A stretch of DNA of 57,185 nt, taken from an uncultured Eubacterium sp. Its GTDB lineage: Bacteria; Bacillota; Clostridia; Lachnospirales; Lachnospiraceae. This document shows positions 8,671 through 17,359 of the stretch, in pieces (position 1 is the first letter of the stretch; each line of letters starts with the position of its first letter). The position numbers and the translations under genes are program-made. The stretch lies in NCBI GenBank assembly GCA_947384955.1, contig CANDJC010000007.1, positions 1-57,185 of the forward strand, given 5' to 3'. The notes beneath the pieces were generated by a model, which was given only the letters and a program-made list of their open reading frames with translations, ran no database searches and was not told where the DNA came from.

Positions 8671-9573
8671 CTACATCACCTCTTCTTCATCATTAATCAG
8701 TTTAATATAGAAAATACCGACTGCAAACAGGATTAAAAACAGGATATTTGCTGCCGCCGCGCCGCTGCTGAACTGGAACTGTTCGAAGGACAGCTTGTAT
8801 GCATAGGTGGATACCAGCTCTGTCGCATTAATCGGCCCGCCCTTTGTCATTACCCATACAAGGTCAAATACTTTGAATGTATATACAAATCCAAGTGTCA
8901 GTACAGACATAATAGCCGGACGTATCATAGGAATTGTAATCAGAAACAGTGTCTGAAATTTATTTGCCCCGTCCAGATTAGAGCTTTCGTAAATATCTTC
9001 CGGTATCGTTGTAAGGCCTGTAATCAGGAGCATCATGTTAAACGGAATTCCAATCCATATATTTGCGGCCACAATCGCCGCCATTGCAAGCTTCGGCTCT
9101 AACAGCCACTCAAGAGGCGCATTTATCAGATGCAGGGACATAAACAGCTGATTGATAATTCCGCCCTTGCTGGCAAACATAAATTTAAACAGCAGGCCTG
9201 CAACCGTAACAGGCAGCAGCCAGGAAATCATCGTAACGCCGCGGAAGAATGAGCTTCCTTTGAATTTTTTATTGAAAAGGAGCGCCAGTCCGAAACCGAT
9301 AAAGAACTGGAAAAATATCGATACCACGGTAAATATCAGCGTATTTATAATTGCAGAAGGCAGAATAGCTCCCTCGCCCGCAAACAAATCTGCATAATTT
9401 TTAAATCCGACAAATGACTGCTTCGTTTTATCTGCAAATGTATACACATCTACATTTTTAAAACTTAAAATGAAGTTCTGTATCATCGGATAGCCGACAA
9501 ATATCAGCATGTAGACAGCCGCCGGAAGCGCAAACAGAAATCCCGGTTTTATTTTTATATGTCTTTTATTCAT
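8671..9573 (-). CDS. Sugar ABC transporter permease (CUT1, MalF/UgpA type)
   Basis: A 300-residue permease with six predicted membrane segments, beginning KIKPGFLFALPAAVYMLIF. The EAA loop reads ESSNLDGANKFQTLFLITIPMI near residues 205-226. It forms the heterodimeric channel with the MalG-type protein encoded immediately downstream and receives sugar from the binding lipoprotein encoded 87 bp upstream. Length and topology are normal for the family. Confidence 0.93.
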   Translation of the reverse strand: MNKRHIKIKPGFLFALPAAVYMLIFVGYPMIQNFILSFKNVDVYTFADKTKQSFVGFKNYADLFAGEGAILPSAIINTLIFTVVSIFFQFFIGFGLALLFNKKFKGSSFFRGVTMISWLLPVTVAGLLFKFMFASKGGIINQLFMSLHLINAPLEWLLEPKLAMAAIVAANIWIGIPFNMMLLITGLTTIPEDIYESSNLDGANKFQTLFLITIPMIRPAIMSVLTLGFVYTFKVFDLVWVMTKGGPINATELVSTYAYKLSFEQFQFSSGAAAANILFLILFAVGIFYIKLINDEEEVM

Positions 9574-9660
9574 CTCTTTCCTTCCTTTCTGAAATTAAAT
9601 TTCCAGCAATTAATTTCCGCAGATTTTCTGCTTTTTCATGGTTTGCCCCTTATATGTTCC

Positions 9661-10974
9661 TTATTTTTCAGATTCTTTCACCTTATCGACTGCCGCCTGT
9701 GTATCTTCTGCCGCCTTCTCCGGTGTCTTTGCGGAAGTCATGACTTCCTGGAATCCGGTCTGGATAGCATCGGAATATGCCGGCCAGGAAGCGCTCGGTC
9801 CTCTTGGAATGGATGTATCAAGCTGTTTGATAAATGCTTTCTGAATCGGGTCGTCTGTCCAGTAGGAATCCTGTGCGGCTTCCGTCTTCGGAGGGAAGGA
9901 ACCATACTGTACCATGCATTCAATCATAACATCTGTCTGGTCGTAATATTCCATAAATGCAATGGCGCCGTCCATGTTATCCTGTTTTACCGCACCCATA
10001 TTCTCGCCGCCGAGAATGGATGTCGCCTGCCCGGAGTCCGCATCCTTCTTTGGAAGAACGGTTACGCCGTAATTAAGGTCTGGAGCCTGCTTTTCGATTC
10101 CCGGAATCTGCCACGGCCCGTTCTGCTGCATTGCCAGGTTGCCGGCTACAAAGTTATTGTTCGCATCTGACTGTGTCCAGTTTACGCAGTCCTTAGACCA
10201 GCATCCTTCTGATACCATTTCCTGCATCAGATTGTAAGCGTCAATGCCGTCTGCAATATTCTGATAATCCCCGCCTGCCGTATATAACCACTGCAGACAC
10301 TGGAATGTGCCTTCGTCTGTTCCTGTAGCTGCATTGCCAAATCCTGTCACACCGTCTTTCGTCAGCGCTTTTGCCATTTCATGAAAATCATCCCAGGTCG
10401 TATTTTCATCCGGATATTCCATGCCTGCCGCATCGAAAATATCTTTGTTGTAAAACAGCGCGGTACAGTTGGTCGCGAACGGGATTCCGTAATGCCTGCC
10501 GTCTGCCATGGTCGAAGACATCGGCCCTTCCATGTATTCATCCCATTTAATATCTGCATCTGACACGTCGCCAAACAAATCCATTTCTATAAAGGAAGCC
10601 ATGCCGCAGCCGTCTAAAATGACAATGTCCGGAAGCTCGCCCGAAGCCATGCCGAGCGTCAGCTGCTTTTCATAATCTGCAAACGGCACATAGACATGAG
10701 ACGCTTCGTATTTATCCTGTGAGCTGTTAAACCCGTCAATCATGCTCTGCATCATATTCTTCTGGGCATCTGTCTCAAAATAATCCCAGATTACAACCGA
10801 TTCTTTCCCCTGGTCCGAATCTTTCCCCTCATCAGACTCGCCGCCCTGGTCTGTTTTTGCTCCTTCGGATGCGGATGACCCATTGGAATCATTTCCGCCG
10901 CCGGAACCGCATCCTGCAAGGAGTCCTGCTGTCATTGCCAGGCTTAATAATGTAACCGCAATTTTTCTTTTCAT
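9661..10974 (-). CDS. Sugar-binding lipoprotein of ABC transporter
   Basis: A 437-residue extracellular solute-binding protein (family 1). The N-terminus is a lipoprotein signal with lipobox LLAGC at residues 18-22, followed by a Gly/Ser/Asp-rich linker. The body shows the family pattern (LPDIVILDG, NKDIFDAAGMEYP, FVAGNLAMQQNGPW). It delivers ligand to the two permeases encoded downstream. It is clearly paralogous to the lipoprotein at 11167-12456, sharing for example CVNWxQxDAxxxF and MxxNGPW. A terminator at 11070-11109 and its own -10 box separate it from the regulatory operon, so it is likely the strongly expressed, YesN-activated unit. Confidence 0.93.
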   Translation of the reverse strand: MKRKIAVTLLSLAMTAGLLAGCGSGGGNDSNGSSASEGAKTDQGGESDEGKDSDQGKESVVIWDYFETDAQKNMMQSMIDGFNSSQDKYEASHVYVPFADYEKQLTLGMASGELPDIVILDGCGMASFIEMDLFGDVSDADIKWDEYMEGPMSSTMADGRHYGIPFATNCTALFYNKDIFDAAGMEYPDENTTWDDFHEMAKALTKDGVTGFGNAATGTDEGTFQCLQWLYTAGGDYQNIADGIDAYNLMQEMVSEGCWSKDCVNWTQSDANNNFVAGNLAMQQNGPWQIPGIEKQAPDLNYGVTVLPKKDADSGQATSILGGENMGAVKQDNMDGAIAFMEYYDQTDVMIECMVQYGSFPPKTEAAQDSYWTDDPIQKAFIKQLDTSIPRGPSASWPAYSDAIQTGFQEVMTSAKTPEKAAEDTQAAVDKVKESEK

Positions 10975-11026
10975 AATTTTCCCGCCTTTCTCAAAGCTCT
11001 CTGCTTTTGCTTTATTTGTTGTATTT

Positions 11027-11055
11027 AGTATAAAAAATTCTATCCTGTGCTGATA
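11027..11055 (-). promoter_or_regulatory. Likely activator-dependent promoter of the sugar importer genes
   Basis: A good -10 box TATACT (11032-11027 on the minus strand) lies upstream of the binding lipoprotein gene, but the sequence 17 bp further up (TATCAG) is a poor -35. This would fit activation by the AraC-type response regulator encoded upstream. No operator can be defined from one copy. Confidence 0.4.
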
Positions 11056-11069
11056 CTCTAAAAAATTAA

Positions 11070-11109
11070 ACAGGGTGGAAATTCTTCAACTGAATTTTTC
11101 CACCCTGTT
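11070..11109 (-). terminator. Rho-independent terminator of the YesM/YesN-lipoprotein operon
   Basis: Arms ACAGGGTGGAAA and TTTCCACCCTGT form a long hairpin, followed on the minus strand by TTTAATTTTTT. It closes the regulatory operon, whose last gene ends at 11167, before the importer operon starts. Confidence 0.85.
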
Positions 11110-11166
11110 CTTTGTCCGTATTTGATTTATATCCTGCCTGACTGTATATCTAAGTTTCTCTGCATT

Positions 11167-12456
11167 TCACCGGCTGCTCCCCTGCATGTTCTTTTTCAGC
11201 GCGCGAATTTCCCTGCACACCTCTTTTGGTGTACTCTCTCCCGTAATCACACGGTACTGCCCGTCTGCGAGCTTTGCAGACAGCTCCGCCCAGTTATCAC
11301 ACTCTGTCCTGGATATGCAGTCTTCCATCTGTGAGAGAACCACGCGGTATTCCGGGTTCACCTTCAGGGAAAGTTCTGCCACATCCCGTCTCGGCGGAAG
11401 GGAATTAGCCATCAGGTTTGCATTCAGCATCGGAGAGAGCTGGCTGTAATATTTAAAAAAAGCGATGCTTCCCTCTACATTTTTGCCTTTGATTACCGCA
11501 ATATCCTCTCCCCCAAGCAGCCCTACACGCTCCTCCCCGGCCGGAAATGCAGCGATGCCGTAATGGATTCCCGATGCATCCAGCGCCGGAAACACCCACG
11601 GCCCGTTTTCCATCATGGCACATTTTCCGTCTATAAATATCCTTGCCACATCGTTCTGTGACCAGTTCACACAGTCGCGCGGCATCCAGCCATGCTCTGC
11701 CATATCCCGGATAAACTGAAATGCCCGGAGCGTCCCCGCTCCGCCGGCGTTTTCCAGACTGTCCCCTGCTGACAGCATAAAAGCTCCAAACTGAAATGCT
11801 CCCTGCTCTCCGCTTACTGCCGACATGGCAAATCCATATCTGCCGGGAACCGAAAGCTTCGCTGCCGCTTCCTTCAGCTCCTCCCATGTCTGAGGCACCT
11901 GTATGCCTTCTTTTTTTAGTATGTCCTGATTATAAATCAGCACCACATTGTTGCAGCAGAACGGAAGCCCGTAATATCTGCCTTCGGATTTCACTGATTT
12001 TACCGCACTTGGAAAATATTCATCCAGCTTTTCCAGCTTCTTTACCTCTTCTGTAATATCTTCCAGCTTATCCATCTTAATATAAGACGGCATATCCGGG
12101 TTATCCAGAATCACCATATCAGGAAGCTGATTCTGTGTAATCGCAATCGCCAGCCTTTTATTAAATTCCGTCACCGGGCCGTGATATTCCCATGTCAGAT
12201 GATAGTCCTCCTGCGAGCCGTTAAAACCGTTTACAAGCTCATCCATCGAGGCCTTCTGCATTTTCGTTTCGTAATATGTCCATAAAACAATTTCTTCTCT
12301 TTCTTCCTTCCAGTCTGTTTTTCTGTCATCCTCCTCCTGCACCCTCGCACATCCGCAGAATGCAGCTATACATAGAAACATAACAGGCAGCAGTATATTT
12401 CTGATAAAGCGCTTCGTCCAGGCCATATCCAAAAAATCATTTTTCCGCAGCAGCAT
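11167..12456 (-). CDS. Second sugar-binding lipoprotein, encoded in the sensor operon
   Basis: A 429-residue solute-binding protein with a hydrophobic N-terminal signal ending in a cysteine-rich lipobox-like stretch (IAAFCGC). It is a paralogue of the transporter's own binding protein at 9661-10974: both share a CVNWxQxD segment, a MxxNGPW segment and a LGGEx(D/N) segment. It is placed directly after the response regulator gene and is cut off from the importer genes by a terminator. That position suggests a sensory role, presenting ligand to the YesM-type kinase, although a second transport binding protein is equally allowed. The ATG at 12456 has AAAGGAGGAG eleven bases upstream. Confidence 0.88.
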   Translation of the reverse strand: MLLRKNDFLDMAWTKRFIRNILLPVMFLCIAAFCGCARVQEEDDRKTDWKEEREEIVLWTYYETKMQKASMDELVNGFNGSQEDYHLTWEYHGPVTEFNKRLAIAITQNQLPDMVILDNPDMPSYIKMDKLEDITEEVKKLEKLDEYFPSAVKSVKSEGRYYGLPFCCNNVVLIYNQDILKKEGIQVPQTWEELKEAAAKLSVPGRYGFAMSAVSGEQGAFQFGAFMLSAGDSLENAGGAGTLRAFQFIRDMAEHGWMPRDCVNWSQNDVARIFIDGKCAMMENGPWVFPALDASGIHYGIAAFPAGEERVGLLGGEDIAVIKGKNVEGSIAFFKYYSQLSPMLNANLMANSLPPRRDVAELSLKVNPEYRVVLSQMEDCISRTECDNWAELSAKLADGQYRVITGESTPKEVCREIRALKKNMQGSSR

Positions 12457-12508
12457 CTTTCAAATCTCCTCCTTTCCAAACGCTGTCTTTCCTTCATATT
12501 CTCTTTTC

Positions 12509-12627
12509 TCAATGCCCTCCTTCTTTCATGCCCTCTTTCCTCAGTGCCGTCCTTCCTTCATGCTGCCTTTCTCAGTGCTGTCCTTCTTTCACGCTCTCTT
12601 GCCTCAGTGCCGCCCTTCCAGCTCCTC
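12509..12627. repeat. Degenerate 32-bp tandem repeat
   Basis: About 3.7 units of 31-32 bp, each beginning TCAGTGCCGTCCTTC or a close variant (12509, 12541, 12572, 12604). It fills the gap between the response regulator stop (12647) and the second lipoprotein start (12456), inside the presumed operon. On the mRNA it is purine-rich (GAAGG/GAGGCA), unlike a CRISPR because there are no spacers. Confidence 0.75.
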
Positions 12628-12646
12628 ATCCGCCGTCACTGCCGTG

Positions 12647-14170
12647 CTATTTCATCTGGCGGTACTCTCCCGGCGACACCCCGACGACTTCTTTAAACAC
12701 ACGCTGAAAATATTTCGGGTCACTGTAGCCGACTGCATCTGCAATCTCATATACTTTCCGGTCTGTGCCTTTCAGCATCCGCTTTGCATGGCTGATACGG
12801 AACTGTTTTAAAAATACAGAAAAATTGATGCCCATCTCCCTGTTAAACAATGTGCTCAGATACTCCGGCGTAATTTCTAAAGCCGCCGCTGCCTCTTCCT
12901 GGGTAAGCCCTTCCTGATAATGCTCCCGGATATAATTAATGGCCTTTTTAATCACATAATTGCTGATATCCTCGCGTTTTGCCTTCGTCCCGTTAATCGC
13001 TTCTAACACATCCGCACAGGCGCTCTCCAGTTCATGCCATGTAACCGCGCGTTCCAGATTGCGCAGCAGATTTTTGCTTTTCAGGTGCTGGTATCTGGCG
13101 CGGTCTATTTCCTGAATCGTATCGCTAATCAGATAATAACCCTTGATAAAGGCCTTGCGAATCTCCCCGGTCTCAAAATGCCCTCCGGCCATATACGCAA
13201 GAAACTTTTCCACTGCCTTTTTAAGCTGCGGCATATCATCCCTGCAGACGGCATTTTGTATCTGATTATAAATCGAAACCGGAGCTGTAAACGGCTGCGG
13301 ACAGTATGCCTGAACCTGTGCGGCATCCAGCCATCCGTCCGGCTCTAACACCAGCGCATAGTCAAGCAGGGCATCCAGCTCCTTTGCTTTGCTGTGAATC
13401 TGTTCCGGGCGTTCAAACTGCTTTTTTGTCCACACCGCTTTCTGCGCCCTTCCCTGGTATTTTAAAATCAGCCTGTTATAAAACGATTTTTCCAGTGCCT
13501 GAATGTTTCCTGTACCTTTCTCACAGCATCCCAGCAGATAACCCTTTTGAAAATTTTCCATGTAAACGTAATAAATTTTCAGTTCTTCGTACTTTTCTTT
13601 CAGTTCTTCCACAGCATGTTCAAGCTCGTCCCTGTAGGAAGAATCCGCAGAGCCGATATAGCCGGCAAATAATGCATATTCTCCCTCAGCTGGAAATCCG
13701 CAGATATCTTTGAGAATGCCGCAGTTTTTATTCACATCCTCTTCTTTCCCCGTCATCAGGTTCCTAAGATGCATGCCGGGCGTTCCGTTTGTCATCTGCT
13801 CCCTGTGAATCTTTTGTTCTACCTTGTCCAGCATTTTTTTAATATCATCAATATCCAGCGGTTTGAGCAGATAGTCGTCCACGCCGTACTGTATCGCTTT
13901 CCTGGCATACTCAAATTCAGAATACCCGCTGAGAATCACGGCATGGAGCGGAACTCTGCGTTTATAAAGGTTCTCTATCATCAAAAGACCGTCCATCTTC
14001 GGCATTCTCACATCTGTAATAACCAGGTCCGGCTTGAATCTTACTATCATCTCCAGTCCTTCCTCTCCGTTTACGGCCTTTCCCTGAACGATATGCTCTG
14101 TCTGCGACTCAATCATTTTTGCGATGCCTTCCCGAATCTTAACCTCATCTTCCACAATCACAATTCTCAT
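12647..14170 (-). CDS. Response regulator, YesN/AraC type
   Basis: A 507-residue transcription regulator. Residues 1-120 form a receiver domain with the phosphorylated Asp53 in LVITDVRMPKMDG and the conserved lysine in LLKPLD. The last 100 residues form an AraC-type double helix-turn-helix (ISNYVIKKAINYIREHY to YFQRVFKEVVGVSPGEYR). The start at 14170 (MRIVIVEDEV) overlaps the kinase stop as ATGA; the frame remains open upstream but is kinase coding sequence. It most likely activates the importer operon at 7836-10974 in response to a sugar sensed by the neighbouring kinase. Confidence 0.95.
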   Translation of the reverse strand: MRIVIVEDEVKIREGIAKMIESQTEHIVQGKAVNGEEGLEMIVRFKPDLVITDVRMPKMDGLLMIENLYKRRVPLHAVILSGYSEFEYARKAIQYGVDDYLLKPLDIDDIKKMLDKVEQKIHREQMTNGTPGMHLRNLMTGKEEDVNKNCGILKDICGFPAEGEYALFAGYIGSADSSYRDELEHAVEELKEKYEELKIYYVYMENFQKGYLLGCCEKGTGNIQALEKSFYNRLILKYQGRAQKAVWTKKQFERPEQIHSKAKELDALLDYALVLEPDGWLDAAQVQAYCPQPFTAPVSIYNQIQNAVCRDDMPQLKKAVEKFLAYMAGGHFETGEIRKAFIKGYYLISDTIQEIDRARYQHLKSKNLLRNLERAVTWHELESACADVLEAINGTKAKREDISNYVIKKAINYIREHYQEGLTQEEAAAALEITPEYLSTLFNREMGINFSVFLKQFRISHAKRMLKGTDRKVYEIADAVGYSDPKYFQRVFKEVVGVSPGEYRQMK

Positions 14171-15990
14171 CTGACAGCCTCTCCTTTCCCGCTGGCCGGG
14201 ATTTTTAATGTAATGACCGTACCGACCTGCGCAATGCTGCTTACATTCCACGAAGCACTGTTTCCGTAATACATGCGCATTCTGGAAAATGCATTCTGCA
14301 GTCCGATTCCAGTCTGAGCATCTTTTGATACAATGTCCGGATGATTGCATTTTTCAACAATTTCATGAGGAATTCCCTTCCCGTTATCCTCAATGATGAT
14401 ATCCAGCTTATTTTCATCCTCCGAAAACATGACATCCACACGCAGCATTCCTCCATACTCAATTTCCCGGAATCCATGAATAATTGCGTTTTCCACAAAA
14501 GGCTGCAGCAGGAGCTTATACAGCCGTATCTCTTCCGTCTCCGGCTGTATATGAATTTCGCAGTCAAACGCATCGTTAAAGCGCATGCGCTGAAGGCTCA
14601 CATATTTCTCCAGCCAGTCAGCCATTTCACCCACCGTCGCCATTTTATTGCTTTTATCAACACTGTAACGCAGAATCACGCCCAGGTTTCTCACCATCCG
14701 GCTGATTTCATATTCTTCCTTTTCGATTGCCATCCAGTTAATGGAATCCAGGGTATTATACAGAAAATGCGGATTAATCTGAGCTTCCAGCGCGCGAATC
14801 TCTGCCTCCTTCTGCTTTTCAGTCACAGCTTTTACTTCTTCAATCAGGCCTTGCACTTTTCCCGTCATCGTATTAAAATTGTCCGCAATCTGTCCCATTT
14901 CATCCCTGCTTTCCACATACACCTGCACATTCAGATTCCCCTGCTGTACTTCCATAATTCCTGCTACGATATTCCGGGTAGAGCTTTCTATCAGCCTGAC
15001 CGTATAGCGAATCAGATATACGGATATCAAAAGCAGTAACAGGCCTATCGCAATGGTCAGATACTGAATGCTTCTGACATCCCATAACATATAATCTTCG
15101 TCATAAGCATTGTAAAAATACCATCCAAGATTCTCATTTTCGTACCTGTGAACCGCAATCGTCTTCCCAGCCAGCACTCCTGTCCTTTCCACAAATTCTT
15201 TTACAGACCGCCCTTTAGACAGTGTAATCCCGGAATAAAAGGAGTCCGGGTAAGACAGAACACTGCCTTCTTTATCGGTAATAAAATTAATGGCATAAGA
15301 GCCGCCGTTTTCTTCGGACACACTGCATACAGCATTCAGCACTGACTCGTTAACACTCATAATCACAGTGCCGATTGTTCCTCTCTGTACATCTGTAAAG
15401 TCGTACATCTGCTTGGAAATATGAAAAACCCGCTGTTCCTCCCCTTCCCGCACAATCCGTTCTGTCGGAGAAACGCTCATGCTGGCAGAAGTCTCCTGCG
15501 CCAGCCTGTATGGCAGCGTGCTTTTCTTATCCTGATATCCCTCCCACAGATTATCTACCGCGGAAGCCATTCCAAAATCATAAGTAATGTCCTGCCCGTC
15601 TTCTAAAACGATGCTGATGCACTCTATCCCGCTGGCTGACAGCCCATACTGCTGTATCTTTTCCCCGATTTTCCTGTATGCCTGCGCACGCCTGTTCGAA
15701 GATGCATGCCCGTAATCTGCTATATATGCAATCAGCTCATCATTCGCATAAATCTGATAAACCAGATTCGTATAAACATCCATCGTTAAGTCTGTCCGTT
15801 CTGAAATCTGAATAAGCTGGTTCATCATCAGCTCATCTGTTTTTTCTTTCATATGATTCGAAATGACATACAGCATCAGAATCTGCGACACCAGAAGGGG
15901 AATAACGGATATCACAAGAAACGTATACATAATCTTCTTTCCTACTTTCTGGTTCATAAACCACTGCAGGAATCTTTCTTTTACTTTCAT
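14167..15990 (-). CDS. Sensor histidine kinase, YesM type
   Basis: A 607-residue membrane sensor kinase. It has an N-terminal membrane segment (IMYTFLVISVIPLLVSQIL), a large extracellular sensing domain to about residue 300, a second membrane segment (YLTIAIGLLLLLISVYLI) and a HAMP linker. The His_kinase domain follows, with the phospho-acceptor histidine in INPHFLYNTLDSINWMA and the ATP-binding DNGKGIPHEIV and TGIGLQNAFSR. The ATG at 15990 has GGGAGG nine bases upstream, while the ATG at 15999 is fused to that site and is less likely. A strong promoter lies at 16036-16064. It pairs with the response regulator whose start overlaps its stop. Confidence 0.95.
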   Translation of the reverse strand: MKVKERFLQWFMNQKVGKKIMYTFLVISVIPLLVSQILMLYVISNHMKEKTDELMMNQLIQISERTDLTMDVYTNLVYQIYANDELIAYIADYGHASSNRRAQAYRKIGEKIQQYGLSASGIECISIVLEDGQDITYDFGMASAVDNLWEGYQDKKSTLPYRLAQETSASMSVSPTERIVREGEEQRVFHISKQMYDFTDVQRGTIGTVIMSVNESVLNAVCSVSEENGGSYAINFITDKEGSVLSYPDSFYSGITLSKGRSVKEFVERTGVLAGKTIAVHRYENENLGWYFYNAYDEDYMLWDVRSIQYLTIAIGLLLLLISVYLIRYTVRLIESSTRNIVAGIMEVQQGNLNVQVYVESRDEMGQIADNFNTMTGKVQGLIEEVKAVTEKQKEAEIRALEAQINPHFLYNTLDSINWMAIEKEEYEISRMVRNLGVILRYSVDKSNKMATVGEMADWLEKYVSLQRMRFNDAFDCEIHIQPETEEIRLYKLLLQPFVENAIIHGFREIEYGGMLRVDVMFSEDENKLDIIIEDNGKGIPHEIVEKCNHPDIVSKDAQTGIGLQNAFSRMRMYYGNSASWNVSSIAQVGTVITLKIPASGKGEAVR

Positions 15991-16035
15991 GCCTGTCATC
16001 CTCCCTCTGACGCCGGTGTCTGGCTGTTCACCTAT

Positions 16036-16064
16036 TTTATACCATTTTATCCGGATTACGTCAA
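16036..16064 (-). promoter_or_regulatory. Promoter of the YesM/YesN operon
   Basis: A -35 box TTGACG (16064-16059) and -10 box TATAAA (16041-16036) on the minus strand are exactly 17 bp apart and lie 46 bp upstream of the kinase start. Confidence 0.75.
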
Positions 16065-16106
16065 TTTAGGAAAGACCGAAAATCTTATGTCCAAAACAAA
16101 AAAATG

Positions 16107-16134
16107 TTTACAGACGTTTTTTTTGCGCTATAAT
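16107..16134 (+). promoter_or_regulatory. Promoter of the rloA-rloB operon
   Basis: A -35 box TTTACA (16107-16112) and a consensus -10 box TATAAT (16129-16134) with a 16-bp spacer, 31 bp before the rloA start. It is divergent from the kinase promoter only about 40 bp away. Confidence 0.75.
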
Positions 16135-16165
16135 ACAAATGAATAATTAAATTGTGAGGTGCTGT

Positions 16166-17359
16166 ATGCTGATCTATTATCGGTTTAATAATTTTTGTTC
16201 ATTTAACTGCGAAAATGAATTTTCCATGAATGCACCGGCTGGAAAGGTGAAAAAGCGTTTTCCAGACAACTATGTTGAAACTGCTGAAGGGTTTGATTTA
16301 CTGAAGTCTGCAGTGATTGTTGGTGAGAATGCCGGTGGTAAATCCAATTTTATCAATAGCTTAAAATATTTAAAATCTTTGTTTGTAACCAATAGCCAGG
16401 TGAAATCTGTCCGCCCATTTGTGAATGCTGCAAGTTTACATGATGAAAAGGAGCCTGTCCAAAAGTTTGATTTGTGTTTTCGGGCTGATAATGGAAAAGT
16501 CTATGTTTATCATCTGCATCTGAATGAGTCTGGGATTGTATATGAAGAATTACAGATTTTAAAAAAAAGAAATGCAGCAGCATCCAGTCTTTTTAAGGCA
16601 GAAAAGCAGCAGGGATGTGCCTGGTCTGCCAGTGCAAAAGAAGCAAATGGTTTAAGCGGGAGGATGGATAAATTTCTTGCCGGAGACAGTATCGGTCTTC
16701 TGGTATCTAAGTTTGCGCTGTTGGGAGATGAAGATGCGTTAGCAGCTGTCGAATGGATGACAGAAAAGTTATATCCAGAGTCTTTAGCTTCTGACATGGC
16801 AGATGATGTTATCAGGCAGGATGCAGATATGCATATTTTAGAAGATAAAAAATATCTAGAAATCTTCCGTATGGCTGATTATAGTATCTGCGGTATCGAA
16901 CCTGACAGGGATAAACCATATAGCAGGACAATCATTATTCGTAAGGACGAAAACGGGAATTATTTCAAAAGAGAACTACAGATGGACTCTGCCGGTATCC
17001 GTGAGTTCTTTGCATGGGCAGTACACATTTTCCGTGTCGTTTATGAAAATAAAGTTGTGTTTGCAGATGAAATGGACCGTGTATTGAATCCTATTCTGTC
17101 TGACAGAGTGCTCTCTTTTGTAAATGGGACAGAGCATAACGGACAGTTTATCTTTACCACTCATAACGTGCTTCACCTGGATTTAAAACGGTACATGAAA
17201 GAACAGATTTATTTCGTTACCAAGAATAGAGAGCAGCTGACTTCGGAAATATATTCTTTGTCGGATTTTCCGGAAGTTCGCTATGAAATTACTAAGATTT
17301 ACGAATTTTATATGAAAGGCATTCTGGGAGGTACAGCATTTGAGCAGACCGAAACGTAA
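16166..17359 (+). CDS. rloA: RloA-like AAA/ABC-family ATPase (AbiL-type defence)
   Basis: A 397-residue ATPase of the OLD/RecF-like group. Walker A is GENAGGKS at residues 53-60, Walker B is VVFADEMD at 297-304 and a TTH switch lies at 331-333. The downstream gene encodes an RloB protein, and the ATPase-RloB pair is the layout of AbiLi/AbiLii and of the rloAB genes found in restriction loci. The role is therefore probably phage defence; the mechanism is not known from sequence. The ATG at 16166 has GTGAGGTG five bases upstream; an in-frame GTG at 16154 lies inside that site. The DNA is clearly more AT-rich than the sugar loci on both sides and runs against them, which fits acquisition by transfer. 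Confidence 0.85.
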   Translation: MLIYYRFNNFCSFNCENEFSMNAPAGKVKKRFPDNYVETAEGFDLLKSAVIVGENAGGKSNFINSLKYLKSLFVTNSQVKSVRPFVNAASLHDEKEPVQKFDLCFRADNGKVYVYHLHLNESGIVYEELQILKKRNAAASSLFKAEKQQGCAWSASAKEANGLSGRMDKFLAGDSIGLLVSKFALLGDEDALAAVEWMTEKLYPESLASDMADDVIRQDADMHILEDKKYLEIFRMADYSICGIEPDRDKPYSRTIIIRKDENGNYFKRELQMDSAGIREFFAWAVHIFRVVYENKVVFADEMDRVLNPILSDRVLSFVNGTEHNGQFIFTTHNVLHLDLKRYMKEQIYFVTKNREQLTSEIYSLSDFPEVRYEITKIYEFYMKGILGGTAFEQTET

